Source: JBNFVY01 sp049943335
GTDB taxonomy: Bacteria > Pseudomonadota > Alphaproteobacteria > Rhodobacterales > Rhodobacteraceae
Assembly (NCBI RefSeq): GCF_049943335.1
Contig: NZ_JBNFVY010000003.1
Coordinates: 248,001-312,000 of the forward strand
Length of the DNA: 64,000 nt
Reading direction: 5' to 3'
The position numbers and the translations under genes were made by a program. Each line of letters begins with the position of its first letter. Within the stretch, counting starts at the first letter, position 1. This document shows positions 32,391-43,394 of the stretch, piece by piece. The notes below the pieces were generated by a model that did no database searches, had not been told where the DNA came from, and saw only the letters and a list, made by a program, of their open reading frames with translations.

Positions 32391-32668
32391 GCAATGCCAA
32401 TCGGGAAGATAACGTTAATCCCGCAATCGCCACTAAAGCGGAATTGTTGCAAAGGCTCCGTGAGCGGACCAAGCCTTCAGCTCAGGCGCATCTATCGCCG
32501 AGCGGCATCAACGTGCAATCGGTTCGGAAAAATTCAGACGAGGAAATAGACCGCCGCATCGCTCTGTTGCGGACCTCGCTCAGCTCTGCGCATGACGCCG
32601 TTGAGGTGCAGCATAGCTTTGCGCGATTGAATGGTTTTGCTGTGGCGCGGTTTTCAAAAGAACGCTGA
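32387..32668 (+). CDS. Hypothetical protein, last gene of the transfer operon
   Basis: 93 residues, begins with GTG overlapping the previous stop (GTGA). Predicted helical and charged; the C-terminal half (IDRRIALLRTSLSSAHDAVE) may form a helix pair. No family recognised. Confidence 0.5.
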   Translation: MSNANREDNVNPAIATKAELLQRLRERTKPSAQAHLSPSGINVQSVRKNSDEEIDRRIALLRTSLSSAHDAVEVQHSFARLNGFAVARFSKER

Positions 32669-32728
32669 ATAAATCACTGGCAGGGTCAATAACCGACCAT
32701 ACAAATAGCTCGGAAAGCCGCTGTGAGT

Positions 32729-32758
32729 TTGCGTTTCAGAGTTTTTCTAAGGTATAAT
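32729..32758 (+). promoter_or_regulatory. Promoter of the recombinase operon
   Basis: TTGCGT and TATAAT are 18 bases apart in an AT-rich 230-base gap (32669-32901) that otherwise holds no gene. It points to the small gene at 32902 and the recombinase. Confidence 0.55.
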
Positions 32759-32901
32759 TTAAGTATATAGATATGCAGCATTGCTGTAGCGAATTATCGC
32801 CTTAATCACCCGGCTTGGGTGACGCAGTGCTTTATTATCCAAACATGACATCAACATGATCAGCATGCTCGGCATTGCTGAAGAGGGAGGAGTTTGCCCT
32901 C

Positions 32902-33158
32902 ATGAAAGAGATACTAAAAAAGCACCGCGCATCCGTAAAGGCGCTAGGTTACACCGAAGATCAAGCCGACGATCTTATCCACAGACTATCGGCCATCATG
33001 TCAGCATTCATCGATGCCGCGTGGGGAGTCCATCCTGCGCAGTTGAGCATGCATGAGCGCGACAAGAAAAGCCTTTCTGAGCCAAGCCAATGTGCTAGAA
33101 TCAGAACGAAACCAAAACATATTGATACGAAAGGCCCTGCGGCCTCGCCTGCGGAGGA

Positions 33159-33162
<4 letters not shown>
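32902..33162 (+). CDS. Small protein coupled to the recombinase
   Basis: 86 residues: MKEILKKHRASVKALGYTED then a helical segment, with a basic, Pro/Ser-rich tail. It overlaps the recombinase start by ATGA, so it may be a directionality or control factor, but no DNA-binding motif is clear. ATG 32902 was chosen because GGAGGAG lies upstream. Confidence 0.5.
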
Positions 33163-34771
<1,609 letters not shown>

Positions 34772-34778
<7 letters not shown>

Positions 34779-34800
34779 GACAAGCGGCGGGCACGCGCAA
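34772..34800 (-). promoter_or_regulatory. Promoter of tRNA-Arg
   Basis: On the minus strand TTGCGC (34800-34795) and TAATAG (34777-34772) are 17 bases apart, placing the start close to the mature tRNA end at 34763. The recombinase stop codon lies inside the -10 box. Confidence 0.5.
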
Positions 34801-34814
34801 TGGGTTTGCTGCGC

Positions 34815-35294
34815 CTAAGGGGCACCGCGTTTGTGATCGACGCGCGCCTGCCAATTGCAGGCCCCGCCCATCCCCATCATCGATGCGATCGCAGGTGGCA
34901 AAACCACCTTGGCATCGACGTCCTGCGCCATCGTATCTGCGCTGGTCACGCGCAGCACGATTTCCATTTCGGTGCTGATCGGCCCCATGGGTGTCGCTTG
35001 TGCGTCGATGTGACTGGCGTGCCAGAGATCCTCGTCCAGCCGCGTCCAGGTGAAATCCCCCACGCCAGCGGCGGACAGGGCGGCCGGATCAAAGGGATCA
35101 GGAAATGTCAGAGCGTGCGTGTACGAACGATCGGCTGCAGGCGCGGAAATCATCTGATCGATGACATCTTTCGGGCACCCGGACGATCCGACATAGATCC
35201 ACGTGCCCGACCAAGTGCCGTCGTTGGGTTGGATGTCGGCAGAAACCGGCGCGCTCAAGACCGCAAACGCGCCCGCGAAAATTGCAATTCTCAT
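34815..35294 (-). CDS. Exported hypothetical protein
   Basis: 159 residues with a Sec signal peptide (MRIAIFAGAFAVLSAPVSA). The mature part has two Cys (GSSGCPKD and GGACNWQ) that may form a disulfide, and a beta-rich composition. Family not recognised. It lies between sufS and the tRNA and may be the tail of the suf operon region, but 59 bases separate it from sufS. Confidence 0.7.
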   Translation of the reverse strand: MRIAIFAGAFAVLSAPVSADIQPNDGTWSGTWIYVGSSGCPKDVIDQMISAPAADRSYTHALTFPDPFDPAALSAAGVGDFTWTRLDEDLWHASHIDAQATPMGPISTEMEIVLRVTSADTMAQDVDAKVVLPPAIASMMGMGGACNWQARVDHKRGAP

Positions 35295-35353
35295 ATCTGC
35301 CCCTCGTGACTGAACGCGGTCAGACTGGCATGGATGCCCGGCGATGAAAAGGC

Positions 35354-36574
35354 TCAGGCGAACAACTCATGGCACAGCTCCAATGCCGAGATCAGCGTGT
35401 CCACTTCTTGCTGCGTATTGTACATGCCGAAGGACGCGCGGCAGGTCGCCCCCACCCCCAGATGCTCCATCAACGGCATGGCGCAATGGGTGCCGGCCCG
35501 CACCGCAACCCCGCGCTTGTCCAGAACCGTGGACAGATCATGCGCATGGGCGGCCCCATCCAGCGTAAAGGAAAATATCGCGGCTTTTTCGGGCGCGCTG
35601 CCCTGCACATTGACCCAGTTCAACCCGCGCAATCGTTCCGAGGCATAGGCGGCAATCCCCGCCTCATGTGCTGAGATCTTGTCCATCCCGATGCCCATCA
35701 GGTAATCCAGCGCAACGCCCATGCCGATGGTCTGAACGATGCCGGGCGTTCCGGCTTCGAATTTCATTGGCGGATCATTGTAGATCACGGTATCGCGCGA
35801 CACGTCCCGGATCATGTCGCCGCCCCCCATAAAGGGGCGCATCTGCGCCTGACGATCGGCGCGCACATAGATCGCGCCGGACCCCGACGGGCCATAGAGC
35901 TTATGCCCTGTGATCGCGTAAAAATCGCAACCGATATCCTGCACGTCGACGGGCATGTGAACCGCACCCTGACTGCCATCGACCAGAACGGGAACGCCCT
36001 TGGCGCGCGCGCCGGTGCAGATGGATTTCACATCAACCACCGTCCCCAGCACGTTCGACACATGAGTGATGGCCACCAGCTTGGTTTTCGGGCCGACTGC
36101 GTCGATCACCGCCTGCGGGTCCAGACTGCCGTCGGCGGCGCAGTCCACCCACTTGATCACCACGCCTTGGCGTTCACGCAGAAAATGCCACGGAACGATA
36201 TTGGCGTGATGTTCCATGATCGACAGAACGATCTCGTCGCCTGCCTCGAAACGCGGCATCGCCCAGCTGAAGGCGACCATGTTGATCCCCTCGGTCGCCC
36301 CGGAATTGAAAATGATTTCGTCTTCCGACTTTGCATTGAGGAAACGCGCCACCTTGCCCCGCACCGCTTCGTACTGATCGGTGGCGATGTTGGACAAATG
36401 ATGCAACCCGCGATGCACGTTCGAATATTCATGGGTATAGGCATGGGTGATCGCGTCGATCACAACCTTTGGTTTCTGGGCAGAGGCGCCATTGTCCAAA
36501 TAGACCAGCGGCTTGCCGTTCACCTGGCGCGACAGGATCGGAAAATCTGCCCGGATGGCAGCGACATCATACAT
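35354..36574 (-). CDS. sufS: SufS-type cysteine desulfurase
   Basis: 406 residues, PLP enzyme of the group II NifS class. The lysine that binds PLP is in ITGHKLYGPSG, and the active cysteine in RAGTHCAMPL near 360. It takes sulfur from cysteine for iron-sulfur cluster assembly by SufBCD. The ATG overlaps the end of the YIP1-family gene by 8 bp. Last gene of the suf operon. No sufE gene lies next to it in the window. Confidence 0.93.
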   Translation of the reverse strand: MYDVAAIRADFPILSRQVNGKPLVYLDNGASAQKPKVVIDAITHAYTHEYSNVHRGLHHLSNIATDQYEAVRGKVARFLNAKSEDEIIFNSGATEGINMVAFSWAMPRFEAGDEIVLSIMEHHANIVPWHFLRERQGVVIKWVDCAADGSLDPQAVIDAVGPKTKLVAITHVSNVLGTVVDVKSICTGARAKGVPVLVDGSQGAVHMPVDVQDIGCDFYAITGHKLYGPSGSGAIYVRADRQAQMRPFMGGGDMIRDVSRDTVIYNDPPMKFEAGTPGIVQTIGMGVALDYLMGIGMDKISAHEAGIAAYASERLRGLNWVNVQGSAPEKAAIFSFTLDGAAHAHDLSTVLDKRGVAVRAGTHCAMPLMEHLGVGATCRASFGMYNTQQEVDTLISALELCHELFA

Positions 36575-37067
36575 GAGCAGTCCCCTTGCCTGGAAATTGC
36601 GTTTCGATCAGGCCGGCAAGCCAAAAGATGCCAAAGACGCCAAGTGCCGCGATGCCGGTAATGGTGCTGGCCGGTGACGGCCCGACAAACCCGACCGACA
36701 TCCCATTCAGCAACCACAGCGGCGAGGCGGCAAGCAGCGCCCAGAAGAGCGCCATTCGCGCCCCGAAATAGCTGCCTTTCGCGCCGAAAAATCCAACGAT
36801 CAATCGCGACAGTGCCGCCAACCCGTACAGCAGCACTGGCAACACCATGAACAGCGCCACCCCTGCCCCGGCCAGACGTCCGCCCAGTGGTACTTCGGGG
36901 TCCAGATACGCGGCGCGGGCGTGCACGGGCCACTGCGAGACAAAGATCATCAGGCACCCCAGCATGACGGTGACGATGGCCATCACCTCGTCCGCGCCGG
37001 CCAACCGGCGGCGCAAGCCCTGACGTGGTGCACGCCAGGTCTTGGCAATGTCAGTGACGATACTCAT
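36567..37067 (-). CDS. YIP1-like membrane protein in the suf operon
   Basis: 166 residues with four or more membrane segments (about 27-45, 62-90, 103-122, 138-155), resembling the Yip1 family. It overlaps sufD (ATGA) and sufS (8 bp), so it is made with the cluster machinery. No function in iron-sulfur assembly is known. ATG 37067 was chosen for the overlap; an upstream start at 37091 is inside sufD. Confidence 0.7.
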   Translation of the reverse strand: MSIVTDIAKTWRAPRQGLRRRLAGADEVMAIVTVMLGCLMIFVSQWPVHARAAYLDPEVPLGGRLAGAGVALFMVLPVLLYGLAALSRLIVGFFGAKGSYFGARMALFWALLAASPLWLLNGMSVGFVGPSPASTITGIAALGVFGIFWLAGLIETQFPGKGTAHV

Positions 37068-38365
37068 CCGCGCCCGTGACGCTCCAACCACTGCGTCAAA
37101 CGCGACAGAATATCCTCAGCGATCATCTCATCCTCGATTTCGTCGATCGCTTCGGCAAGGAACGCCAGTACCAGAAGGTTCTGCGCATTGGACTCTGGCA
37201 CACCGCGCGAACGCAGGTAAAACAGGGCCTCTTCGTCGATCGCGCCGCTTGTCGAGCCATGCGAGCAAGCGACATCGTCGGCGTAGATTTCCAACTCTGG
37301 CTTGGCGTAGAATTGCGCGTCCTCGTCCAAAAGCAGCGATTGGCTGATCTGGTACCCATCGGTCTTCTGCGCGCCTTGCTTCACCAGGATCTTGCCCTGG
37401 AACACACCGGTGGCGCCGTTGCGCAGCACCTTTTTGAACACCTGACGACTTTCGCAATTCACCGCGTCATGCGTGATGAACACCGTGTCGTCATGATGAA
37501 AATCACCGTCTCCCATCGCAGCGCCGGCCACGTGGGCCACCGCGTCGTCGCCGGTCAGTTCGATCACCACCTCGTTGCGGGTCAGCACGCCATTGGCCGT
37601 CAGGGTAAAGCTCTTGAACGTGCTTTGTGTGCCAAGCCGCGTGAACAGATGCGTCGAGGCGCGCCGTTCGTGATCGCGGCCCTGTGTGCGCACGTGATGA
37701 AAGGCGGCACCATCAGCAACGTCAACCTCCATCACCTTTGAGAACCGGGCCGCGGCCGGACCGTTTTCCAGAACCGTCAGTTCAGCGCCCTTTTCGACCC
37801 GGATGACGTGGTGAAGCGTCGCGTCCGACCTGTCCGACTGATGCAGATAAATCAAGTTCACCGGTTTGGCGGCCTTGCCGGTTGCGCGGATCACGATACC
37901 GTCTGTTGCCAAAGCGGTGTTGAGCGCGGCCAAGGGGCGTTCGACCGGATCGTGTCCAGCCGTTTCGAGCACGCCATAGACATCACCCGCCCAATGGATA
38001 TCGGCCTGCATAGCGGGCTGCAAACGCTCGATCTCGATCCCGGCCAGGGCCAGATCGTCCGATGCATCAGCGTCAAAAACCCCATCAACGAACACAATTT
38101 TCAACCGGTCGATCGCATCGAAAACGGGTGCTTCTTGCGGGTCAAACACGGGCGCTTCGGGCGCCTGCGGCGCCGTCAGATCGTCGGGGCGGGTGTATTT
38201 CCAGTATTCATCCCGCCGCCCCGGCAAGCCCATATCGCGAACCCGCGTTTCGGCCGCCTTGCGGGCCTCTTGTGCCCATGAAGCGCCCCCTTGGGGGATC
38301 GCGGACAAGCGCGCATCCGCCGCGTCCCGTTTCGCCTGGATCAGTGCAAGGTTTCGTTTGGCCAT
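37064..38365 (-). CDS. sufD: SufD, Fe-S cluster assembly scaffold
   Basis: 433 residues with the SufBD fold: a beta-helix core (IYLHQSDRSDATLHHVIRVE, FHHDDTVFITHDAVNCESRQ) and the C-terminal YLRSRGVPESNAQNLLVLAF helix bundle. It forms the SufBC2D complex. The ATG at 38365 shares one base with the sufC stop (TGATG); a GTG three bases upstream is possible. Confidence 0.93.
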   Translation of the reverse strand: MAKRNLALIQAKRDAADARLSAIPQGGASWAQEARKAAETRVRDMGLPGRRDEYWKYTRPDDLTAPQAPEAPVFDPQEAPVFDAIDRLKIVFVDGVFDADASDDLALAGIEIERLQPAMQADIHWAGDVYGVLETAGHDPVERPLAALNTALATDGIVIRATGKAAKPVNLIYLHQSDRSDATLHHVIRVEKGAELTVLENGPAAARFSKVMEVDVADGAAFHHVRTQGRDHERRASTHLFTRLGTQSTFKSFTLTANGVLTRNEVVIELTGDDAVAHVAGAAMGDGDFHHDDTVFITHDAVNCESRQVFKKVLRNGATGVFQGKILVKQGAQKTDGYQISQSLLLDEDAQFYAKPELEIYADDVACSHGSTSGAIDEEALFYLRSRGVPESNAQNLLVLAFLAEAIDEIEDEMIAEDILSRLTQWLERHGRG

Positions 38366-39120
38366 CACGCCGTCTCCGCCAGAATGTCGGCATAACCGTT
38401 GTGTTCAACCTCCAGCGCCAGTTCAGGCCCACCCGTTTTGACGATGCGACCATCGGCCATGATGTGCACGACATCGGGTTTGATGTGATCGAGCAGACGC
38501 TGGTAGTGGGTGATCACCAGGAATGCACGGCCCTCGTCGCGTAGGGCGTTCACCCCGTCTGCGACCAGTTTCATGGCATCGACATCCAGCCCCGAGTCGG
38601 TTTCATCCAGGATACACATCCGCGGCTCAAGCATTGCCATCTGAAGGATTTCGTTGCGCTTTTTCTCACCACCCGAGAATCCGACGTTCACCGGACGCTT
38701 GAGCATGTCAGCGTCGATTTTCAGATCCTTGGCCTTCGCGCGCACCAGTTTCAGGAAATCACCCGCCGACAGCTCGTCCTGCCCACGCGCCTTGCGCTGC
38801 GCGTTCAGGGCTGTGCGAAGAAAGGTCATGTTCCCCACACCCGGGATCTCGACCGGGTATTGAAACGCCAGGAACAGCCCGGCAGCGGCGCGGTCCTCGG
38901 GCTCCATGTCCAACAGATCCTCGCCGTCCAGATGGGCGCTGCCTTCGGTCACTTCATAGCCATCGCGCCCCGACAGGACATAAGACAGCGTCGATTTTCC
39001 CGATCCGTTCGGCCCCATGATCGCATGAACCTTGCCAGCCTCGACCGTCAAGTCCACACCTTTCAGGATCTGCTTGTCCTCTTCTTCAAGTTTTACGTGG
39101 AGGTTATTGATATTCAGCAT
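38365..39120 (-). CDS. sufC: SufC, Fe-S assembly ATPase
   Basis: 251 residues. ABC-type ATPase with Walker A GPNGSGKSTL, signature VGFSGGEKKRNEIL and Walker B CILDETDSGLD. It drives SufB-SufD rearrangement during cluster assembly. AGGAAAAA precedes the ATG. A hairpin at about 39143-39170 lies between it and the gene upstream and could tune expression. Confidence 0.95.
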   Translation of the reverse strand: MLNINNLHVKLEEEDKQILKGVDLTVEAGKVHAIMGPNGSGKSTLSYVLSGRDGYEVTEGSAHLDGEDLLDMEPEDRAAAGLFLAFQYPVEIPGVGNMTFLRTALNAQRKARGQDELSAGDFLKLVRAKAKDLKIDADMLKRPVNVGFSGGEKKRNEILQMAMLEPRMCILDETDSGLDVDAMKLVADGVNALRDEGRAFLVITHYQRLLDHIKPDVVHIMADGRIVKTGGPELALEVEHNGYADILAETA

Positions 39121-39222
39121 TTTTTCCTCGTCAAAGCGGTAGAAGGGCCCCTGCGTTCGGCAGGACCCTTTGTGTGGTGTTGATATATTCGTCTAAGGTT
39201 CGCAGTGCGTCCGAGCCAAGGC

Positions 39223-39777
39223 TCAGAACAGGATCATTTTGTCCAGCAAAACGGCCGAGCGTGGCATGGCACTTTGCATGACCTTGTTCGTATAGACCGG
39301 CGATGTGGCCTGATCCCACAGGTGTGGCGCCATGTGCACGGTATTGTGACCCAGCGTCAGACCCGCCCCCAAGCCAAATACCAGCATCAAGAGTTGCCCT
39401 TTGCGCAGGGTTCCGAAAATGAGCGCGAGCAGAAACCCGGCGCCGAGCGCTGCACCGCCCTCTTGCCAAAGCTGTGTCACCGGGTCGGCCATCGGGTCGC
39501 GCAATCCAAGCAGATGGAACAGGGCCACGCGCGCGATCAGCACCGCGCCAAAGCCCAGTGTTCCCGCAATTGTGACCCCGACCAATTTGGCAGCAAAACT
39601 GCGGCGGCTCTTTTGGGGTTTGGCCACGGTATTCTTGGCTTTTCTGGACTTTTTGGCGTCGACCGAACCGCCGTCCCCGACATAGACCTTGCCCAGCGTA
39701 TTCGGCCCGCGCTGTTCGATGCGCTTCAAGCGCTCTTGGAAGCCAGACTGTTGCGCGGTTCCCGGGCTGGATCCCAT
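39223..39777 (-). CDS. Conserved membrane protein within the suf operon
   Basis: 184 residues. A basic, soluble N-terminus of about 65 residues (QERLKRIEQRGPNTLGKVYV) is followed by three membrane segments. I recall such genes between sufB and sufC in Rhodobacterales; function unknown. ATG 39777 was chosen because MGSSPGTAQQ begins the clearly coding part; the frame extends to 39873 without support. Confidence 0.6.
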   Translation of the reverse strand: MGSSPGTAQQSGFQERLKRIEQRGPNTLGKVYVGDGGSVDAKKSRKAKNTVAKPQKSRRSFAAKLVGVTIAGTLGFGAVLIARVALFHLLGLRDPMADPVTQLWQEGGAALGAGFLLALIFGTLRKGQLLMLVFGLGAGLTLGHNTVHMAPHLWDQATSPVYTNKVMQSAMPRSAVLLDKMILF

Positions 39778-39891
39778 GATGTGCCTCTTGCGTCGAATTG
39801 CTTTGACGCAATCCTGATCGCGCAATCTGGCAAAATTGCGGAAGAGTTTGGGAAATTGCCGCCTTGACGGCACCGTATGGATGACAAGAGA

Positions 39892-40110
39892 TCATATTGC
39901 GCCGCCCCCCATGAGCATACGCACAAGTATGGCCACGCCAAAAGCCAGTGCCGAGGCAAGAAATGCGGTCGCATAGACCGACTCGCGGAAGAGCCAGTTG
40001 GTCTTGCCAGCGCGTTTGCTAATCGACAGGCCGATCAGCACCCCCAGAAACACCCCGATTGCCGGTCCGAGCGCGCCAATGGCATAGAGTTGCAGGTCGC
40101 CGTAGGTCAC
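39892..40110 (-). CDS. 72-aa membrane protein coupled to sufB
   Basis: Two membrane segments (about 8-27 and 46-66) separated by a basic loop SKRAGKTNW. Its ATG overlaps the sufB stop (ATGA at 40107-40110). Function unknown; translational coupling suggests a link to iron-sulfur assembly. Confidence 0.65.
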   Translation of the reverse strand: MTYGDLQLYAIGALGPAIGVFLGVLIGLSISKRAGKTNWLFRESVYATAFLASALAFGVAILVRMLMGGGAI

Positions 40111-41630
40111 CCCACTGACCCCTCCAGGGAAATCGCCACAAGTTGTTGGGCTTCCATGGCAAATTCCATTGGCAAGGCTTGCAGGACCTCTTTGCAGAAC
40201 CCATTGACAACCAGCGCCACGGCCTCTTCTTCATCCATGCCACGCTGGCGGCAGTAGAACAGTTGATCCTCATCCACCTTCGAAGTCGTCGCCTCGTGTT
40301 CCACACGTGACGAGTTATTCTTGACCTCGATATACGGCACCGTATGGGCCCCGCAGTTGCCGCCGATCAAAAGGCTGTCACATTGGGTATAATTGCGGCT
40401 GTCCTTGGCCTTGGGATGCATGCTGACCAGCCCACGGTAGGTATTCTGGGCCTGACCCGCGCTGATCCCCTTGGACACGATCCGGCTCTTGGTGTTTTTG
40501 CCAAGATGCACCATCTTGGTGCCGGTATCAGCCTGTTGCCAGTTATTGGTGATGGCAATCGAATAGAATTCGCCCTGACTGTCGTCGCCGCGCAAGATGC
40601 ACGACGGGTATTTCCACGTCACGGCCGAACCGGTTTCAACCTGCGTCCACATGACCTTGGACCGATCACCGCGGCAATCGGCCCGTTTCGTCACGAAATT
40701 GTAGATGCCGCCTTTGCCGTCCTCGTCCCCCGGGAACCAGTTCTGAACGGTCGAGTATTTCACCTCGGCGTCCTCTTCGACAATGATTTCCACCACGGCC
40801 GCGTGCAACTGAGAGGTGTCGCGCTGCGGGGCGGTACAGCCTTCCAGATAGGATACGAAACTGCCCTTGTCGGCGATAATCAGTGTGCGTTCGAACTGAC
40901 CGGTATTTTCGGCATTGATGCGGAAATAGGTCGACAGTTCCATCGGGCAGCGCACGCCGGGCGGGACGTACACAAAGGATCCGTCTGAAAACACTGCCGA
41001 ATTCAGCGTCGCATAGTAGTTGTCCGACACCGGCACCACCGACCCGAGGTATTTTTTCACCAGGTCGGGATGCTCGCGGATCGCTTCAGAGATCGAACAG
41101 AAGATCACGCCAGCTTTTTTCAGTTCCGCCTGAAACGTGGTGCCGACCGACACGCTGTCGAACACAGCGTCCACGGCCACTTTGCGGCCATCGGCGGGCA
41201 GGTCTTCGGCCCCTTCGACACCGGCAAGGATCATCTGTTCCTTCAGCGGAATGCCCAGTTTTTCATAGGTTTCCAACAGCTTGGGATCGACTTCTTCCAG
41301 TGATTTCGGCTTTACGTCCATGCTCTTGGGCCGGGCATAGTAATACTGATCCTGAAAGTCGATTTCAGGATAGTCGATCATTGCCCAGTCAGGCTCATCC
41401 AACCCGGTCCAACGTTCAAAAGCCTGCAGACGCCAGTCGGTCATCCACTCAGGCTCGCCGTTCTTTTCCGAAATCAACTTGACGATGTCGGGGGACAGCC
41501 CCTTGGGGGCATATTCCATTTCGATGTCGGTTTCCCAGCCGTACTTATACTTGCCCGCCAGAGACTTGACGGCTTCGACGGTTTCTTCTTCGACGCCGTC
41601 TTTTGCTTTCAACTCATCGACCGATGCCAT
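40107..41630 (-). CDS. sufB: SufB, Fe-S cluster scaffold
   Basis: 507 residues, full length. The typical SufB pattern is present: CTAPQRDTSQLHAAVVEI, GTKMVHLGKNTKSRIVSKGI, and the C-terminal QLFYCRQRGMDEEEAVALV. SufB receives sulfur and builds the nascent cluster with SufC and SufD. It lies 45 bases after the NifS-like gene. Confidence 0.95.
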   Translation of the reverse strand: MASVDELKAKDGVEEETVEAVKSLAGKYKYGWETDIEMEYAPKGLSPDIVKLISEKNGEPEWMTDWRLQAFERWTGLDEPDWAMIDYPEIDFQDQYYYARPKSMDVKPKSLEEVDPKLLETYEKLGIPLKEQMILAGVEGAEDLPADGRKVAVDAVFDSVSVGTTFQAELKKAGVIFCSISEAIREHPDLVKKYLGSVVPVSDNYYATLNSAVFSDGSFVYVPPGVRCPMELSTYFRINAENTGQFERTLIIADKGSFVSYLEGCTAPQRDTSQLHAAVVEIIVEEDAEVKYSTVQNWFPGDEDGKGGIYNFVTKRADCRGDRSKVMWTQVETGSAVTWKYPSCILRGDDSQGEFYSIAITNNWQQADTGTKMVHLGKNTKSRIVSKGISAGQAQNTYRGLVSMHPKAKDSRNYTQCDSLLIGGNCGAHTVPYIEVKNNSSRVEHEATTSKVDEDQLFYCRQRGMDEEEAVALVVNGFCKEVLQALPMEFAMEAQQLVAISLEGSVG

Positions 41631-41675
41631 GTTCTGTCCTTCCTTCGGGGCGGTGCACCCCGGTGCGTTATCGTG

Positions 41676-42761
41676 TTAAGCCGCGCGGGCGCGGTGTCTT
41701 TGATGTGCGGCGATCCAGGCGTCAGCGAAACCGCCCAACTGCGCGTCCGTGGTTTCTGGGCCGATCGACACGCGAATGGCACAAGCGGCGTCGGCTTCGT
41801 CATATCCCATCGCGCGCAGCACGCGGCTGGCGCGCACCTTGCCCGAAGAACAGGCCGACCCGGCACTGATCGCATATCCGGCCAGGTCCATCTGCATGAC
41901 CTGGGTTTCGCCTTTCCACCCCGGCGACAAAAGGCACGACGTATTGGGCAGACGCGCCGCATCCTTGCCTACACAGATGGTTTCCGGCGCATCATTTGCA
42001 ATACGCTGTTCCAATTGATCGCGGCGCTGTGCCACTGCGTCCCACACGCCGGCTGCCAAATCCGCGGCGGCAGCTTCGGCGGCGGCGCCGAAACCGGCGA
42101 TCCCGATCAGGTTTTCCGTTCCCGCACGTCGCCCCATTTCCTGCCCGCCCCCCGTGGCCAGGGGCGCAATATCCAGCCCTTCGCGGACAATCAAGGCTCC
42201 GACACCTTTCGGCCCGCCCAGCTTGTGCGCCGACAGGATGGCGAAATCCGCATCCGACCAGGAAAACGCAAACGCGATCCGCCCGATCGCCTGTGTCAGG
42301 TCCAGCAACAGCCGTTTCGCCTGGACGTTGCGGTACACGAACAGCCCGTCTTCGCGCGTCGGTGGCTGTGAGATGATACCCGTTTCATTGTTCGCCAATC
42401 CCATCGCCAAGGTGTGGCTTGACCCCCGTTCGCCCAGTTCGCCGACGGGCAGATCAAAATGCGACCAAACCGCATCATGGACAGTGTCATCTACGATCAC
42501 GCGGCACTCGTCGGGCTGGCGGGCCAGGATCATCGCCGCTTCGGTCGCGCCCGAAGTGAAAACCACTTCTGAGGGTTTGCAGCCGACAGCGGCCGCCACC
42601 TGGCCGCGCGCGCGTTCGATCAGCCCTTTGGCTGCGCGCCCTTCGCCGTGCACGGACGACGGGTTGCCCACAACGTCCATCGCCGCGATCATGGCAGCGC
42701 GCGCCTCGGGGCGCAGGGGCGTCGTGGCGTTCCAGTCAAGATATGTGCGCGGTTTGCTCAC
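41676..42761 (-). CDS. IscS/NifS-type cysteine desulfurase
   Basis: 361 residues. PLP-binding lysine in LSAHKLGGPKG and active cysteine in SAGSACSSGKVRAS, which places it in group I (NifS/IscS), distinct from the SufS at the other end of the operon. The start is GTG at 42761, overlapping the iscR stop (GTGA); longer frames run through iscR and are not real. Two different desulfurases in one suf operon is common in Rhodobacterales. Confidence 0.9.
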   Translation of the reverse strand: MSKPRTYLDWNATTPLRPEARAAMIAAMDVVGNPSSVHGEGRAAKGLIERARGQVAAAVGCKPSEVVFTSGATEAAMILARQPDECRVIVDDTVHDAVWSHFDLPVGELGERGSSHTLAMGLANNETGIISQPPTREDGLFVYRNVQAKRLLLDLTQAIGRIAFAFSWSDADFAILSAHKLGGPKGVGALIVREGLDIAPLATGGGQEMGRRAGTENLIGIAGFGAAAEAAAADLAAGVWDAVAQRRDQLEQRIANDAPETICVGKDAARLPNTSCLLSPGWKGETQVMQMDLAGYAISAGSACSSGKVRASRVLRAMGYDEADAACAIRVSIGPETTDAQLGGFADAWIAAHQRHRARAA

Positions 42762-43216
42762 TCGTCGACCACCTCGAACAGGGTGGGAACGGCCGGACAT
42801 GGGCGCAATTCGTTTTGTACCACGTCGGCCAGCCGGGTCTGGTGCATGAAAACGTAGACATGGGCCGACAGCCCCTCCCACAGGCGGTTGGTCATCGACT
42901 GGGCGCGGCTGCCCGACACCCCGCCTGATGCGCCCGCCCCCGTGTGCATGGCCGACACGGTTTCATCCACGGCCTCCATGATGTCCGAAACACGAATGTC
43001 CGATGGCGACCTGGCCAAACGATACCCGCCACCCGGGCCGCGCACCGACTCGACCAGTTCGGCCCGGCGCAGCTTGACGAAGAGCTGTTCAAGATAGGGC
43101 AATGAGATATCCTGACGCTTGGACAGCTCGGCCAGCGACAACAGCGTACCTTCAGGCTGGAGCGCAAGATCAGCCAGCGCAACCATCGCATAACGACCCT
43201 TCGTGCTCAGTTTCAT
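42758..43216 (-). CDS. iscR: IscR-like Rrf2 regulator of the suf operon
   Basis: 152 residues. Rrf2 winged helix with MKLSTKGRYAMVALADLA, ISLPYLEQLFVKLRRAELV and RGPGGGYRLAR. The three cysteines that hold the cluster in E. coli IscR are absent (the loop reads HTGAGASGGVSGSRAQ); the only cysteine is Cys140. Rhodobacter IscR is also known to lack them. It should control the operon it heads in response to iron-sulfur status. Confidence 0.9.
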   Translation of the reverse strand: MKLSTKGRYAMVALADLALQPEGTLLSLAELSKRQDISLPYLEQLFVKLRRAELVESVRGPGGGYRLARSPSDIRVSDIMEAVDETVSAMHTGAGASGGVSGSRAQSMTNRLWEGLSAHVYVFMHQTRLADVVQNELRPCPAVPTLFEVVDE

Positions 43217-43320
43217 GACGCTTGCCCCCGCAAACAGATTGACCTTGGACCGTCAGACGCTTACGTCAGTATCCGATCCGCCCATGCGGCCCGTGCCGCT
43301 GTTTGCCCGATTTGGGCAAA

Positions 43321-43337
43321 TTTAGAATTGTTCTAAG
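43321..43337. promoter_or_regulatory. Irr box (iron control element) between iscR and hydrolase
   Basis: TTAGAA-TTG-TTCTAA is a perfect inverted repeat and matches the iron control element bound by Irr in alphaproteobacteria. It lies 105 bases upstream of iscR, in the promoter region of the operon and in front of the divergent hydrolase gene. Confidence 0.65.
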
Positions 43338-43394
43338 GTGTCCGAGCAAATTCGTCAAGAATGGCCGGGACCCCCGAGGAGATTGGGACAAAGA

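Noticed and set aside
39143..39170. Terminator between the membrane protein gene and sufC
   Set aside because: The hairpin has an internal loop and no T run in the direction of the operon, so it is not called a terminator.
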